Under the pieces are notes generated by a model, which searched no databases, was not told where the DNA came from, and worked only from the letters and a program-made list of their open reading frames with translations. From the NCBI GenBank assembly GCA_031551635.1, contig JAVBNH010000032.1:30393-94392 (forward strand): a stretch of 64,000 nt of DNA. The letters run 5' to 3'. The translations under genes and the position numbers were made by a program. Numbering within the stretch: position 1 is the stretch's first letter; every line of letters starts with the position of its first letter. This document shows positions 52,307 to 60,431 of the stretch, piece after piece. The DNA is from JAVBNH01 sp031551635. Its GTDB lineage: Bacteria > Bacillota > Clostridia > Oscillospirales > Acutalibacteraceae.

Positions 52307-53317
52307 ATGGAAAATATTGAGCAGAAGAAAACTGTTTTAAGCCTTGTTCAGTCATCGGGGACTCCCACTCTGGGCAACTACCTGGGCGCTTTCAAAAACT
52401 GGGTTAAAATGTCCGGCGACTATAATTGCCTGTTCGGCGTTGCAGACCTCCATGCTCTGACTGTCAGGTGCGAGCCTGCGGAGCTCCGCAAAAGGACTAC
52501 AGAGGCCTATGCGCTGCTGCTTGCTCTGGGTCTTAATCCGGAGAAAAATATTATATTCATTCAGAGCCATGTCAGCGAGCACGCTCAGCTCGCATGGATT
52601 CTCAACTGCTACACCCAGTTCGGCGAGGCCTCGAGAATGACACAGTTCAAGGACAAATCAGCCTCCCACGCCGACAATGTCAATGTCGGTCTGTTTACTT
52701 ATCCCATTCTGATGGCGGCGGATGTGTTGCTTTACCAGACTCATTATGTGCCTGTCGGCGACGACCAGAAGCAGCATATGGAGCTTGCTCGTGACATTGC
52801 CGTACGTTTCAACGGTATTTACGGCGATGTTTTCACCGTTCCCGAAGCCTTTATCGGCAAAAAGGGCGCAAGGGTGATGTCGCTGACTGAGCCCGAGAAA
52901 AAAATGAGCAAGTCCGACCCCAACGAGCGCTCATTTGTCTCGATGTTTGACGAGCCGAATGTTATTGTTAAAAAGATAAAATCCGCCGTGACCGATTCTG
53001 AGGCGAGAGTTTATTTTGACAAGTCAAAAGCAGGCATAAATAACCTTATGAGTATCTATTCCTGCTGCACGGGTCTTGACTTTGAAACCATTGAAAAAGA
53101 GTTTGAGGGCAAAGGCTACGGCGACTTCAAGGCTGCAGTCGCAGAGGCTGTCGTTGAGGAGCTGCGTCCGGTTCAAAGTGAGTTTAAGCAGCTGATAAGC
53201 GACAAAAAATACCTCATGGAATGCGCGGAAAAAGGCGCCGAAAAAGCTTCAAGAATCGCAGCACGAACACTGGCGAAAACCATGAAAAAGATAGGATTTC
53301 AAGAATCTAGATTCTAG
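52307..53317 (+). CDS. trpS: Tryptophan--tRNA ligase
   Basis: A 336-residue class I aminoacyl-tRNA synthetase. The HIGH-equivalent is SGTPTLGNYLGA at about 17-28 (TxGN form typical of TrpRS) and the KMSKS loop is KKMSKSDP. The length fits the bacterial family. An AAGGA site lies upstream of the ATG. The last four residues Glu-Ser-Arg-Phe and the TAG stop are encoded by the beginning of a heptamer array (TAGATTC/TAGACAC), so the repeat replaces the native 3' end of the gene. No T-box was seen upstream. Confidence 0.97.
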   Translation: MENIEQKKTVLSLVQSSGTPTLGNYLGAFKNWVKMSGDYNCLFGVADLHALTVRCEPAELRKRTTEAYALLLALGLNPEKNIIFIQSHVSEHAQLAWILNCYTQFGEASRMTQFKDKSASHADNVNVGLFTYPILMAADVLLYQTHYVPVGDDQKQHMELARDIAVRFNGIYGDVFTVPEAFIGKKGARVMSLTEPEKKMSKSDPNERSFVSMFDEPNVIVKKIKSAVTDSEARVYFDKSKAGINNLMSIYSCCTGLDFETIEKEFEGKGYGDFKAAVAEAVVEELRPVQSEFKQLISDKKYLMECAEKGAEKASRIAARTLAKTMKKIGFQESRF

Positions 53318-53342
53318 ACACTAGATTCTAGACACTAGATTC
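53308..53342 (+). repeat. Heptamer array TAGATTC/TAGACAC overlapping the trpS stop
   Basis: Five units alternate TAGATTC and TAGACAC, giving a 14-bp super-period, and the second unit's TAG at 53315-53317 is the trpS stop. The array ends at TGG, like other arrays of this group. Confidence 0.92.
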
Positions 53343-53477
53343 TGGTAATGATGTGAATTTTTAGGTTTTTTATAACTTTGCGGACGATTTATCATTTTGT
53401 TCTTGTCGTTTTCTGTTTTTTATGATATAAATGTAATGAGAAAATAAAGCGTGTGCTACGGGAAGGAATTGATTACT

Positions 53478-55751
53478 ATGCTTCCGGGCGATTTACTGAC
53501 TAATCTGCCTATGCCGGATGAATTTATGAAACAGGCTGAAAAGCTCCTTGGGAAAGACGAAAAGGCTATGTTTGCCCTTGTGGGTGACCTCGATTTAAAG
53601 GGTAAATACGGCAAAAGCGCGATTATTGTTACCGACAAAAACATTTACTGCTTTGACAAATATCATGACGCTTCGGTGCTGACGCTGAAGATTTCAGACA
53701 TCACAAAGTCAAAGGTCAAGCGTATGTATGGTAACGCGATATTAAAGGTTACAGTCGGCGAAAAGGTTTATGAAGCTTTTCGCTTTACATATTCCATTGC
53801 CTCTCTCGCTGACGCAGTCGCGGTCTATCTCGAGGAGGTTGCCGGAGGGAAAAACGCCGAAAAAGAATTTGAGGCGGTCGAGGCTACCTTTGACAAGCTG
53901 AAGCTATATTGCCCGAAATGCGGCAGAGCCCTTTCAAGTCAAGGCTCTGAGTGTATTAACTGCGCCTCAAAGGGCAAGCTTGTGAAAAAGCTCTCGAAAT
54001 ACATCATGCCCGAAAAAAAGACGCTTTTCTTCTGCCTGATACTCTCGACAATAACCACCACAATGGCTCTGGCGCCCCCTTATTTGCAAAAAATACTGCT
54101 TGATGACGTCCTCAACAACGCTGAGGCGACAGTTGACAAAAAATATACAATGCTCCTGACAATAGTTTTTTCACTGACGTTGATTTACCTCGTTCAGTAC
54201 ACAATAGGCGCGCTGCGAGGTCATCTGATGCGAGTCGTGGGCGACAAAACAGTCACAAGGCTGCGCAACGATATTTTCGCCAAGGCGCAGTTTCTACCGA
54301 TGAGCTTTTACGACAAAACCAGCACCGGCTCGGTTATAACCCGCGTAAGCAGTGACACAAACACCCTTCAGGCATTTATGCTGAGGATTACCCAAGAGGC
54401 CATTGTTCAGTTTTTCATGATGATAGGCATTATTGTAATTATGTTTGTCATGAACTGGCGCTTGACGCTCTGGTCACTTATTCCCATACCCGTTGTCGTA
54501 ACCGGTGCGCGCTTCTTCGGCATAAGAATTTCACCGATTTACAGACGTATCTGGAGAAGATGGTCGGCTGTCAGCTCAATTCTGAGCGACGCCCTGCCGG
54601 GAATCCGCGTCATAAAATCCTTCACCAGCGAGGATCGTTCAATCGATAAATTCGAAAACTACAATAACGAATGGCTAAAAGAGGATATGAGAGCCTCGGT
54701 AATTGCCAATATTTTCCCCCATGCGATAACCTTTATCGTCATCTGCGGCTCGCTGCTTATCTGGCTTATCGGCGGCAGGCAGGTTATTTTCGGCACCGGT
54801 CTCACCACCGGTACCCTCATCTCCTTCCTGAACTACGCAGGAATGTTTTACGGGCCGATTAACTTCTTCGCGAGCATGAATGACTCCTACCAGCACGCGA
54901 TGACCTCCACAGAAAGGATTCTCGATATTATTGACGCTGAGCCGGAACCGAATTTCGGCAAGGGTAACAATGTTGACCGCCTTGAGGGAAAAATCGAATT
55001 TAAAAATGTCAACTTCTCCTTTGATAAAACCAAGAAAACACTGAGCAATATAAATGTCGTCATAGAGCCCGGCGACATTGTCGGTATAGTCGGCACGACC
55101 GGCTCAGGCAAGAGTACACTCGTGAATCTGCTGATGCGCTTCTACGACAATTACGAGGGTGAAATCCTTGTTGACGGCATGAATATCAAGGATATTGACC
55201 TGCAAAGCTTCCGCGCGAAAATCGGCTATGTGCAGCAGGAGCCGCTGATGTTCCGCGATACTATTTTCAAGAATATCGCTTACAGCTGCCCGGACTCGGC
55301 GGTTGAAGAGGTTATTCACGCCGCGGATGTCGCTAACGCGCACGGCTTTATCGCAAAGCTGCCCGACGGCTATGATACGATGCTCGGTGAGCGCGGCACA
55401 GGTCTCTCCGGCGGCGAGCGGCAAAGGCTTTCCATTGCCCGCGCGGTTCTTAAAAACCCGTCTATGCTCATTTTTGACGAGGCGACGGCAGCGGTTGACT
55501 CGGAAACAGAGCACCTGATTCAGGAAGCTATCGAAAGGCTTATCAGCGGCAGGACAACGCTGATGATTGCCCACCGTCTCTCAACACTTCGCAAAGCGAA
55601 TAAAATCATAGTCGTTGACAAGGGTGAGATTATAGAATTCGGCTCGCATGACGAGCTGATGGCTCTTGAGGGTAAATATTTTAAGCTTATTGAAATTCAG
55701 AGTCTTTCCGAAAAAATCAGAAAAAATAAAGAGGAAGAAAATTTCGAATAG
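53478..55751 (+). CDS. ABC exporter with N-terminal PH-like and zinc-ribbon domains, DUF1854-associated
   Basis: A 757-residue fused permease/ATPase. An N-terminal bacterial PH-like region (about 1-125, with GKYGKSAIIVTDKNIYCFD) and a zinc ribbon (C145, C148, C159, C162) precede six membrane helices. The ATPase has Walker A GTTGSGKST, signature LSGGERQRLSIARA and Walker B LIFDEATAAVD. This ABC plus DUF1854 pairing has been annotated as cyanophycin-metabolism-associated, but no cyanophycin gene is in the window. I start at ATG 53478 (MLPGDLL) behind GGAAGGAA; an in-frame GTG at 53451 has no good site. It is followed 15 bp later by its DUF1854 partner. Confidence 0.88.
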   Translation: MLPGDLLTNLPMPDEFMKQAEKLLGKDEKAMFALVGDLDLKGKYGKSAIIVTDKNIYCFDKYHDASVLTLKISDITKSKVKRMYGNAILKVTVGEKVYEAFRFTYSIASLADAVAVYLEEVAGGKNAEKEFEAVEATFDKLKLYCPKCGRALSSQGSECINCASKGKLVKKLSKYIMPEKKTLFFCLILSTITTTMALAPPYLQKILLDDVLNNAEATVDKKYTMLLTIVFSLTLIYLVQYTIGALRGHLMRVVGDKTVTRLRNDIFAKAQFLPMSFYDKTSTGSVITRVSSDTNTLQAFMLRITQEAIVQFFMMIGIIVIMFVMNWRLTLWSLIPIPVVVTGARFFGIRISPIYRRIWRRWSAVSSILSDALPGIRVIKSFTSEDRSIDKFENYNNEWLKEDMRASVIANIFPHAITFIVICGSLLIWLIGGRQVIFGTGLTTGTLISFLNYAGMFYGPINFFASMNDSYQHAMTSTERILDIIDAEPEPNFGKGNNVDRLEGKIEFKNVNFSFDKTKKTLSNINVVIEPGDIVGIVGTTGSGKSTLVNLLMRFYDNYEGEILVDGMNIKDIDLQSFRAKIGYVQQEPLMFRDTIFKNIAYSCPDSAVEEVIHAADVANAHGFIAKLPDGYDTMLGERGTGLSGGERQRLSIARAVLKNPSMLIFDEATAAVDSETEHLIQEAIERLISGRTTLMIAHRLSTLRKANKIIVVDKGEIIEFGSHDELMALEGKYFKLIEIQSLSEKIRKNKEEENFE

Positions 55752-55766
55752 AAAGGCTGTATTAGC

Positions 55767-56255
55767 ATGGACAGGATTTATATTGAGTTTGACAATGCCC
55801 GAATCACTCGAGGCGAAGGAATCCTTTTAAATGTCGAAATGTATGAGGGGCAGAAGTTCGAAAATGTTGAGGCAAGGCGGCTTTTCCCTATTACGGGGCT
55901 TGATAAATATATAACCCTGCTTGACGAGGAGGGTGCAGAACAGGCGGTTATCCGCGACGTCACAACCCTCATGGAGGGAAGCAGGCAAGCTGTCGAGGAG
56001 GTTTTGGACGAGTATTATTTGATTCCGAAAATCACCGAAATTTATGAGTCATACGAAAAATACGGCGTTCTGAAGATGAGCGTTATGACTGACAGGGGCA
56101 AGTATGATTTTGATGTCAAGAGCCGTAACAACGATATAAAAATCATGTATGACGGGCGCGTGCTGATTAAGGACTCAAGCGACAACCGCTATGAGATTCC
56201 GAATTTTTTCAAGCTTGATAAAGCCAGCATGAAGCGTTTTAACTCGTATATGTAA
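55767..56255 (+). CDS. DUF1854 protein, partner of the ABC exporter
   Basis: A 162-residue soluble protein. The core RRLFPITGLDKYITLLDEEGAEQAVI, followed by EEVLDEYYLIPKITEIYE and TDRGKYDFDVKSRNNDIKI, and ending with a segment around YEIPNFFKLDKASMKRF, is characteristic of DUF1854. It starts 15 bp after the ABC gene and is surely co-transcribed. By family association it works with that exporter; its biochemical role is not known. It has an AGAAAGG site in front. Confidence 0.9.
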   Translation: MDRIYIEFDNARITRGEGILLNVEMYEGQKFENVEARRLFPITGLDKYITLLDEEGAEQAVIRDVTTLMEGSRQAVEEVLDEYYLIPKITEIYESYEKYGVLKMSVMTDRGKYDFDVKSRNNDIKIMYDGRVLIKDSSDNRYEIPNFFKLDKASMKRFNSYM

Positions 56256-56360
56256 ATTTTCGACCGTCCCATTTTATATTTGCGGCAGCAAATACTCAGC
56301 GTGAGCAACTAAAATATATCGGATTCATAAAATATGATTTGAAAGGTATGTAGTGGATTT

Positions 56361-56687
56361 ATGAAATTAGTTTTAGCTATAGTTAATAACGACGACTCGG
56401 CGGCAGTCTCCGCAAGCCTTACAAACGCAGGCTTTTTTATCACAAAGCTCTCAACGACCGGCGGCTTTTTGCAGGCGGGTAACACCACCCTTTTAATCGG
56501 CGCGAACGACAACGAGGTTGATAAAATCAAAGACATAATCAAGGCTCACAGCATCACGAGGGATAAAAATGTACCCACAAACGCCTCCTTCGGCAGGGGG
56601 ATGGGTCTGTCAGACACAAACGCGAAAACTGCGGTCAAGGGTGCGACTGTATTCGTCCTGAATGTCGAATCCTTCGAGAAATTATAA
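56361..56687 (+). CDS. darA: Cyclic-di-AMP receptor (PII-like)
   Basis: A 108-residue trimeric PII-like protein of the DarA/PstA family. MKLVLAIVNNDDS opens the fold, KLSTTGGFLQAGNTTLLIG holds the c-di-AMP contacts, and NASFGRGMGLSDTNAKTAVKGATVFVL completes it. It binds c-di-AMP, and the output partner is still uncertain in the family. It is separated from DUF1854 by 105 bp and precedes yaiI by 9 bp. In Bacillus it lies near tmk and holB, which are not found here. Confidence 0.94.
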   Translation: MKLVLAIVNNDDSAAVSASLTNAGFFITKLSTTGGFLQAGNTTLLIGANDNEVDKIKDIIKAHSITRDKNVPTNASFGRGMGLSDTNAKTAVKGATVFVLNVESFEKL

Positions 56688-56696
56688 TAATAAATC

Positions 56697-57125
56697 GTGA
56701 AAATACTCATTGACGCGGACGGCTGTCCGGTAGTTGATATAACAGTCGCCGCCGCTAAACAAAATAAACTCGAATGTATAATTATTAGCGACACTGCCCA
56801 TGTTTTTGAGAAGGAAGGCGCGCAAACGCTCACCGTCTCCAAAGGCGCGGACAGTGTTGATTTTGCACTTGTAAATTTGGTACATAAGGGCGATATAGTA
56901 GTCACCCAGGACTACGGTCTGGCGGCAATGTGCCTCTCCCGCCAGGCAATCCCACTCAATCAGGACGGAATGCTCTACACCGGTGAAAATATCGATGCTC
57001 TGCTCTGTTCAAGGCACAACGCGAAGAAAATCAGGAATGCCGGAGGCAGACTCAAGGGTAATGCGAAACGGACAGCTCAGCAGGATATATTATTTGAAAA
57101 TGCACTCAAGGAAATATTAAAGTAA
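56697..57125 (+). CDS. YaiI/YqxD family protein (UPF0178/DUF188)
   Basis: A 142-residue protein with a PIN-like fold. The signature KILIDADGCPVVDI at the N-terminus, VDFALVNLVHKGDIVVTQDYGLAAM and RRAGGRxKGxxKRT-like NAGGRLKGNAKRTAQQD fit the family. It is probably a nuclease-like metal protein, with no proven substrate. It starts with GTG at 56697, 9 bp behind darA, and has no obvious SD, so it likely relies on coupling. Its stop codon directly abuts the stop of the opposite-strand kinase gene with no space between. Confidence 0.9.
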   Translation: MKILIDADGCPVVDITVAAAKQNKLECIIISDTAHVFEKEGAQTLTVSKGADSVDFALVNLVHKGDIVVTQDYGLAAMCLSRQAIPLNQDGMLYTGENIDALLCSRHNAKKIRNAGGRLKGNAKRTAQQDILFENALKEILK

Positions 57126-59075
57126 TTAGCCCAAATTCTCTTTTAACGCGTTTACAATTTCCGCAATGTCCAGCGGCTTTGAAACATGGGCATCCATACC
57201 CGCTTCTCTGGTCGCCTCGCGGTCCTCCTTCATTACATTCGCGGTCATCGCAACAATCGGAATGCGCTTGAGAGCACGTTCCTTTTCAATCCGGCGGATT
57301 TCTGTCGTGGCTTCGATTCCGTCCATGACAGGCATGCGTATATCCATGAATATCAAATCATATTTATTCTCTAGGAAGGCGTTCACCGCTTCCCTGCCGT
57401 TTACCGCGATGTCAATTGTCTCAAAATCAAATTCTTCGAGCACCGCAAGGGCGATTTCCTGATTTATTTCATTATCCTCGGCTACGAGGATTTTTTTATT
57501 TCTAAATTTTATATCTATTTCCTCTTCACCACTTGCGCTTTCTCCGGTTTCGGCGGCGGCTTCACACAGTATATAGAACGAGAAGGTGCTGCCCTTGCCA
57601 ACCTCGCTATTAAGCGAAATTGCGCCGCTCATCATCTCAACAAAAGCCTTGCTGATGGAAAGCCCCAGCCCGGTCCCGCCGAACTTACGTACTGTCGAGG
57701 TGTCCGCCTGAGAAAAGGGTTTAAACAGCCGCGAAATCTGCTCGCGTGACAAACCTATACCGGTGTCGGCAATCGTGAACTTCAGCTTGTATTTGCCGTG
57801 TGCTTCCTCGCAGCCAATGTCAAGAGTCACAGAGCCTTTTTCGGTAAATTTTACGGCGTTGCCCAACAAATTCAAAAGAACCTGGGAGAGCTTTACCTCG
57901 TCGCCCGATATCAGCTTCGGAACAGAATTATTGATATTAATAAGCAGTCTAAGATTCTTTTCCTGTGCTTTCGTATTGACAAGCTCAAAGATATTTTCAA
58001 TTGTATCCCGCAGATTGAAGGTGGCGTGCGCAAGCTCAAGCTTGCCCGCTTCGATTTTTGAAAAATCAAGAATATCGTTGATTATCCCTAATAGAATAGT
58101 CGCTGAGGATTGAATTTTTTTAACATATCCGGTGCTTTCCTCGATTGATTTTGCCTGTATGGCAAGCTTCGCCATACCGAGAACACCGTTCATCGGTGTG
58201 CGGATTTCGTGGCTCATTCTCGCGAGAAAATCCCGCTGAGCCGCGTTGGCGGCTTCGGCTAATATGAGCGCCTCATGCTCGCGTGTCGTCTGCTCGATAT
58301 GCTCTGCCATGCTGTTAATATTATTAGCAACCTCAAGCAGCTCACCGTCAACCCCGCTTATACGGTAATGTAAATCGGACTTGATATTTTTAACGCCCGT
58401 GACGATGTTCATGATATTTCTTGTCAGCCGCCTCGAAAAAATGACCGACGCAATCATGGCTATAACAAAAAACAATGAAAGCAAAATCACAGTGCTTCGT
58501 GTTAAATCATTATACTCCTTCTCAATGCTCGTTGTAAGCTCATTTGCCCAGACATAGCCTATCACCCGCCCGCCGCGTTCAAGGGGATACATAGCGTTCA
58601 TGATATTGCCGCGAACCATGGTTCCACGCTTAACCATAGGCTTGTTCTCAGCCATAACTGTTCGCCCGGGGTGGTCGGGATTTATTGCCACGCCTACATT
58701 TCCGGCATAATCAGCAGATGGTCCGTAAGTAAGAATAGCGTCGAGGTCAATGGAATAAAAGCCTGTTCCCATGCCGGGATAAATCGAAGCAACTTCGTCC
58801 GTGACCTCGCTCAGCTGTTCATTGAGAAAATTAATTTTTTCCTCGCGTCCGGCGTTTTCAAGTCCCGCCTCAAGGAGCATGTCATCATAGCTAGTATCAA
58901 GCTTTGCGGCGAGGTATTCGGTAATGCTCAGCAGCTTGTCGCCCTTTTCGCTCATCATGGAATTTTTTGAAGAATAAGCAATAGTATAAATAGAAACCAT
59001 AAATATGGCAACCATAAAAAGAACAAGGAGACCGATAATCCTTGCCTGAACAGTTTTTAGGAATGAGAACCTCAT
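57126..59075 (-). CDS. Hybrid sensor histidine kinase/response regulator
   Basis: A 649-residue membrane kinase. Helices at about 11-34 and 195-213 flank a 160-residue extracellular Cache-like sensor. A HAMP linker (about 215-265) leads to HisKA with His289 in FLARMSHEIRTPMNG, and an ATPase domain with N406 (LLGNAVKFT), DTGIGLS and GGTGLGLS. A C-terminal receiver has phospho-Asp578 in IFMDIRMPVMDG and Lys in HVSKPLD. It phosphorylates its own receiver; no HPt or output regulator is adjacent, so the target is elsewhere. The ATG follows AGGTGATTAA. It converges with yaiI with zero spacing. Confidence 0.95.
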   Translation of the reverse strand: MRFSFLKTVQARIIGLLVLFMVAIFMVSIYTIAYSSKNSMMSEKGDKLLSITEYLAAKLDTSYDDMLLEAGLENAGREEKINFLNEQLSEVTDEVASIYPGMGTGFYSIDLDAILTYGPSADYAGNVGVAINPDHPGRTVMAENKPMVKRGTMVRGNIMNAMYPLERGGRVIGYVWANELTTSIEKEYNDLTRSTVILLSLFFVIAMIASVIFSRRLTRNIMNIVTGVKNIKSDLHYRISGVDGELLEVANNINSMAEHIEQTTREHEALILAEAANAAQRDFLARMSHEIRTPMNGVLGMAKLAIQAKSIEESTGYVKKIQSSATILLGIINDILDFSKIEAGKLELAHATFNLRDTIENIFELVNTKAQEKNLRLLININNSVPKLISGDEVKLSQVLLNLLGNAVKFTEKGSVTLDIGCEEAHGKYKLKFTIADTGIGLSREQISRLFKPFSQADTSTVRKFGGTGLGLSISKAFVEMMSGAISLNSEVGKGSTFSFYILCEAAAETGESASGEEEIDIKFRNKKILVAEDNEINQEIALAVLEEFDFETIDIAVNGREAVNAFLENKYDLIFMDIRMPVMDGIEATTEIRRIEKERALKRIPIVAMTANVMKEDREATREAGMDAHVSKPLDIAEIVNALKENLG

Positions 59076-59128
59076 TTAATCACCTATAAAATAATCGTTT
59101 TTGAAAATCGGACGGAGGAGAGGGAGAA

Positions 59129-59142
59129 TGAAAAATGAAAAA
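59129..59142 (+). repeat. Short AT-type heptamer pair TGAAAAA
   Basis: Two exact TGAAAAA units upstream of the kinase gene, matching a unit of the 52193-52227 array. Confidence 0.4.
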
Positions 59143-59185
59143 TTTTTGTCACAAAATAAAATGTGGTTAATATTTAACAATCAGC

Positions 59186-59221
59186 TCGCAACCATCGTCT
59201 ACAGTCTAAAATTAATGTCTA
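59186..59221 (-). repeat. Degenerate TAGACAT-type heptamer array
   Basis: On the minus strand TAGACAT opens a degraded array that ends TGTAGACGATGGTTGCGA. It aligns with the nth array (51931-51965) including the flank TGGTYGCGA. It lies about 45 bp downstream of the GNAT stop. Confidence 0.7.
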
Positions 59222-59264
59222 CCCTATTCTATCTCATATAACAAGAAAAAGCAATTCATTTTTT

Positions 59265-59744
59265 TCAAAGCTGTTTAATGTAATTATAAACCTCATGTCC
59301 CCTTTTGCTGAGAGCTTTTTCGGTGATCGCAAAACCGCATTTCGCATGTAGCTTTACGCTCGCTGTATTGGAGATTCTAGCCTGTGAGGTCATCTTTGAA
59401 AAGCCCATTTCTCTCGCTTTCTCGGCGGCTATTTCAATAGCATCAGCAGCGAATCCCCTTCTCCTGTGCGCTGGGTCAATTTCGATGCCTATATAAACGG
59501 CATTTCCGGCAATATCGCTCTCACGCTGATAAAACGAAAATGTACCGACAAGCGCTCCTTCGCTCTCAATGCCGAACATTTCGTAATAATTCCCATTATA
59601 GCTTTTTATATTGAAGCTGTCTATCATTGAAAGCAGTTCGCTTTGTGAGAGCCCATCGCCGAATACGGAACTGTTTCCAACCCAGTTATGCATGATAAAT
59701 TCGCAGTCATCCTGCGTAATGCTCCTGAAAATCATTATAATCAT
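59265..59744 (-). CDS. GNAT-family acetyltransferase
   Basis: A 159-residue acetyltransferase of the RimJ/RimL-like group. The acetyl-CoA motif is EIDPAHRRRGFAADAIEIA (Q/RxxGxG/A type), preceded by FIMHNWVGNSSV and followed by ARISNTASVKLHAKCGF, the typical N..S..L..K.GF end. A longer open frame reaches 60113 but its first 120 residues look non-coding, so I start at ATG 59744; ATG 59735 is also possible. The acceptor is unknown. A 16-bp perfect palindrome lies 10 bp upstream of the start. Confidence 0.85.
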   Translation of the reverse strand: MIIMIFRSITQDDCEFIMHNWVGNSSVFGDGLSQSELLSMIDSFNIKSYNGNYYEMFGIESEGALVGTFSFYQRESDIAGNAVYIGIEIDPAHRRRGFAADAIEIAAEKAREMGFSKMTSQARISNTASVKLHAKCGFAITEKALSKRGHEVYNYIKQL

Positions 59745-59753
59745 TCTATCTCT

Positions 59754-59769
59754 CGTTAAATATTTAACG
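59754..59769. promoter_or_regulatory. Perfect 16-bp palindrome upstream of the GNAT gene
   Basis: CGTTAAATATTTAACG is self-complementary over all 16 bases and lies 9 bp before the GNAT start. It has the form of an operator for a dimeric repressor. Confidence 0.5.
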
Positions 59770-59779
59770 CTAAAATACA

Positions 59780-59817
59780 CCGCCGCCCTTTCCCAAAGAA
59801 GGCAGAAAGGACAGCGG
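59780..59817 (-). terminator. Possible terminator behind the small Cys protein gene
   Basis: On the minus strand CCGC and CCTTTC, separated by TGT, pair with GAAAGG and GCGG around a 12-base loop, then TGTATTTTAG. It lies about 110 bp after the stop at 59929. Confidence 0.4.
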
Positions 59818-59928
59818 AGAGCGAAAAGCAGTTCTTGTAACAATATAATAACATACATAACTCTTATAGGCAATAGCGTTTTCGCATATTTTATTACATT
59901 TGTTACGTTTTTTGCCGGGCAAAAGCAT

Positions 59929-60138
59929 CTATTCCATATCACTAAAGGGACAATTTTTACAAATAATCGTTGCGGCATCAATATCCTTAATCTCTGAGAG
60001 CTCCGGAACCGAGGATACAATAAACAACTTATACGCAAGGACAAGAGCGGATTCATAGCAGACCTCAAAGTCAACAATTTTATTATATGCCGGACAAAAC
60101 CTGTCTTTCCCATACATTAGCCTTGATATTTCTTGCAT
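59929..60138 (-). CDS. Small Cys-containing protein, unknown
   Basis: A 69-residue open frame that looks coding: MQEISRLMYGKDRFCPAYNKIVDFEVCYESALVLA, then an acidic segment and CKNCPFSDME at the end. Four Cys residues in Cx(n)C and CxxC arrangement suggest metal binding or a redox role. AGGTG lies 10 bp before the ATG. It is on the same strand as the downstream GNAT gene and may share a transcript. I do not recognise the family. Confidence 0.55.
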   Translation of the reverse strand: MQEISRLMYGKDRFCPAYNKIVDFEVCYESALVLAYKLFIVSSVPELSEIKDIDAATIICKNCPFSDME

Positions 60139-60154
60139 TAAATCAATTCACCTC

Positions 60155-60225
60155 AAGCGGGCTTGGCTTGCCTAGCCCACAACCCAAGTCTTATTATAAT
60201 TGAGCTTTCAGCCCACTAAAGTACT
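60155..60225 (-). repeat. 77-bp interspersed repeat, copy 3
   Basis: Minus orientation. It holds the GGGCTGAAAGCTC element, ACTTGGGTTGTGGG and AGGCAAGCCAAGCCC. Together with the plus-orientation copies at 61112-61262 it flanks the tetR gene as an inverted pair. Confidence 0.85.
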
Positions 60226-60431
60226 GAGTTCAGATTAAAAAACTATATTTTATCAACTTTTTAATCTTTACTTGCATAACATAAAACTCCCGTATTTTAT
60301 AATAGCATATTTAAACCGAAAAGTATATTTCTTTTGCAAATTTCTTTAGGTTTTCGGGGTTCAATTAAAACAAGTGTTCAAAATCAGTTTTTTTATACAA
60401 GGACAGCATTTCGTTTATTTCTTGAATAAAA

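Noticed and set aside
59745..60113. N-terminal extension of the GNAT protein to 60113
   Set aside because: The first 123 residues lack domain features and overlap a better small frame (59929-60138) and a hairpin.
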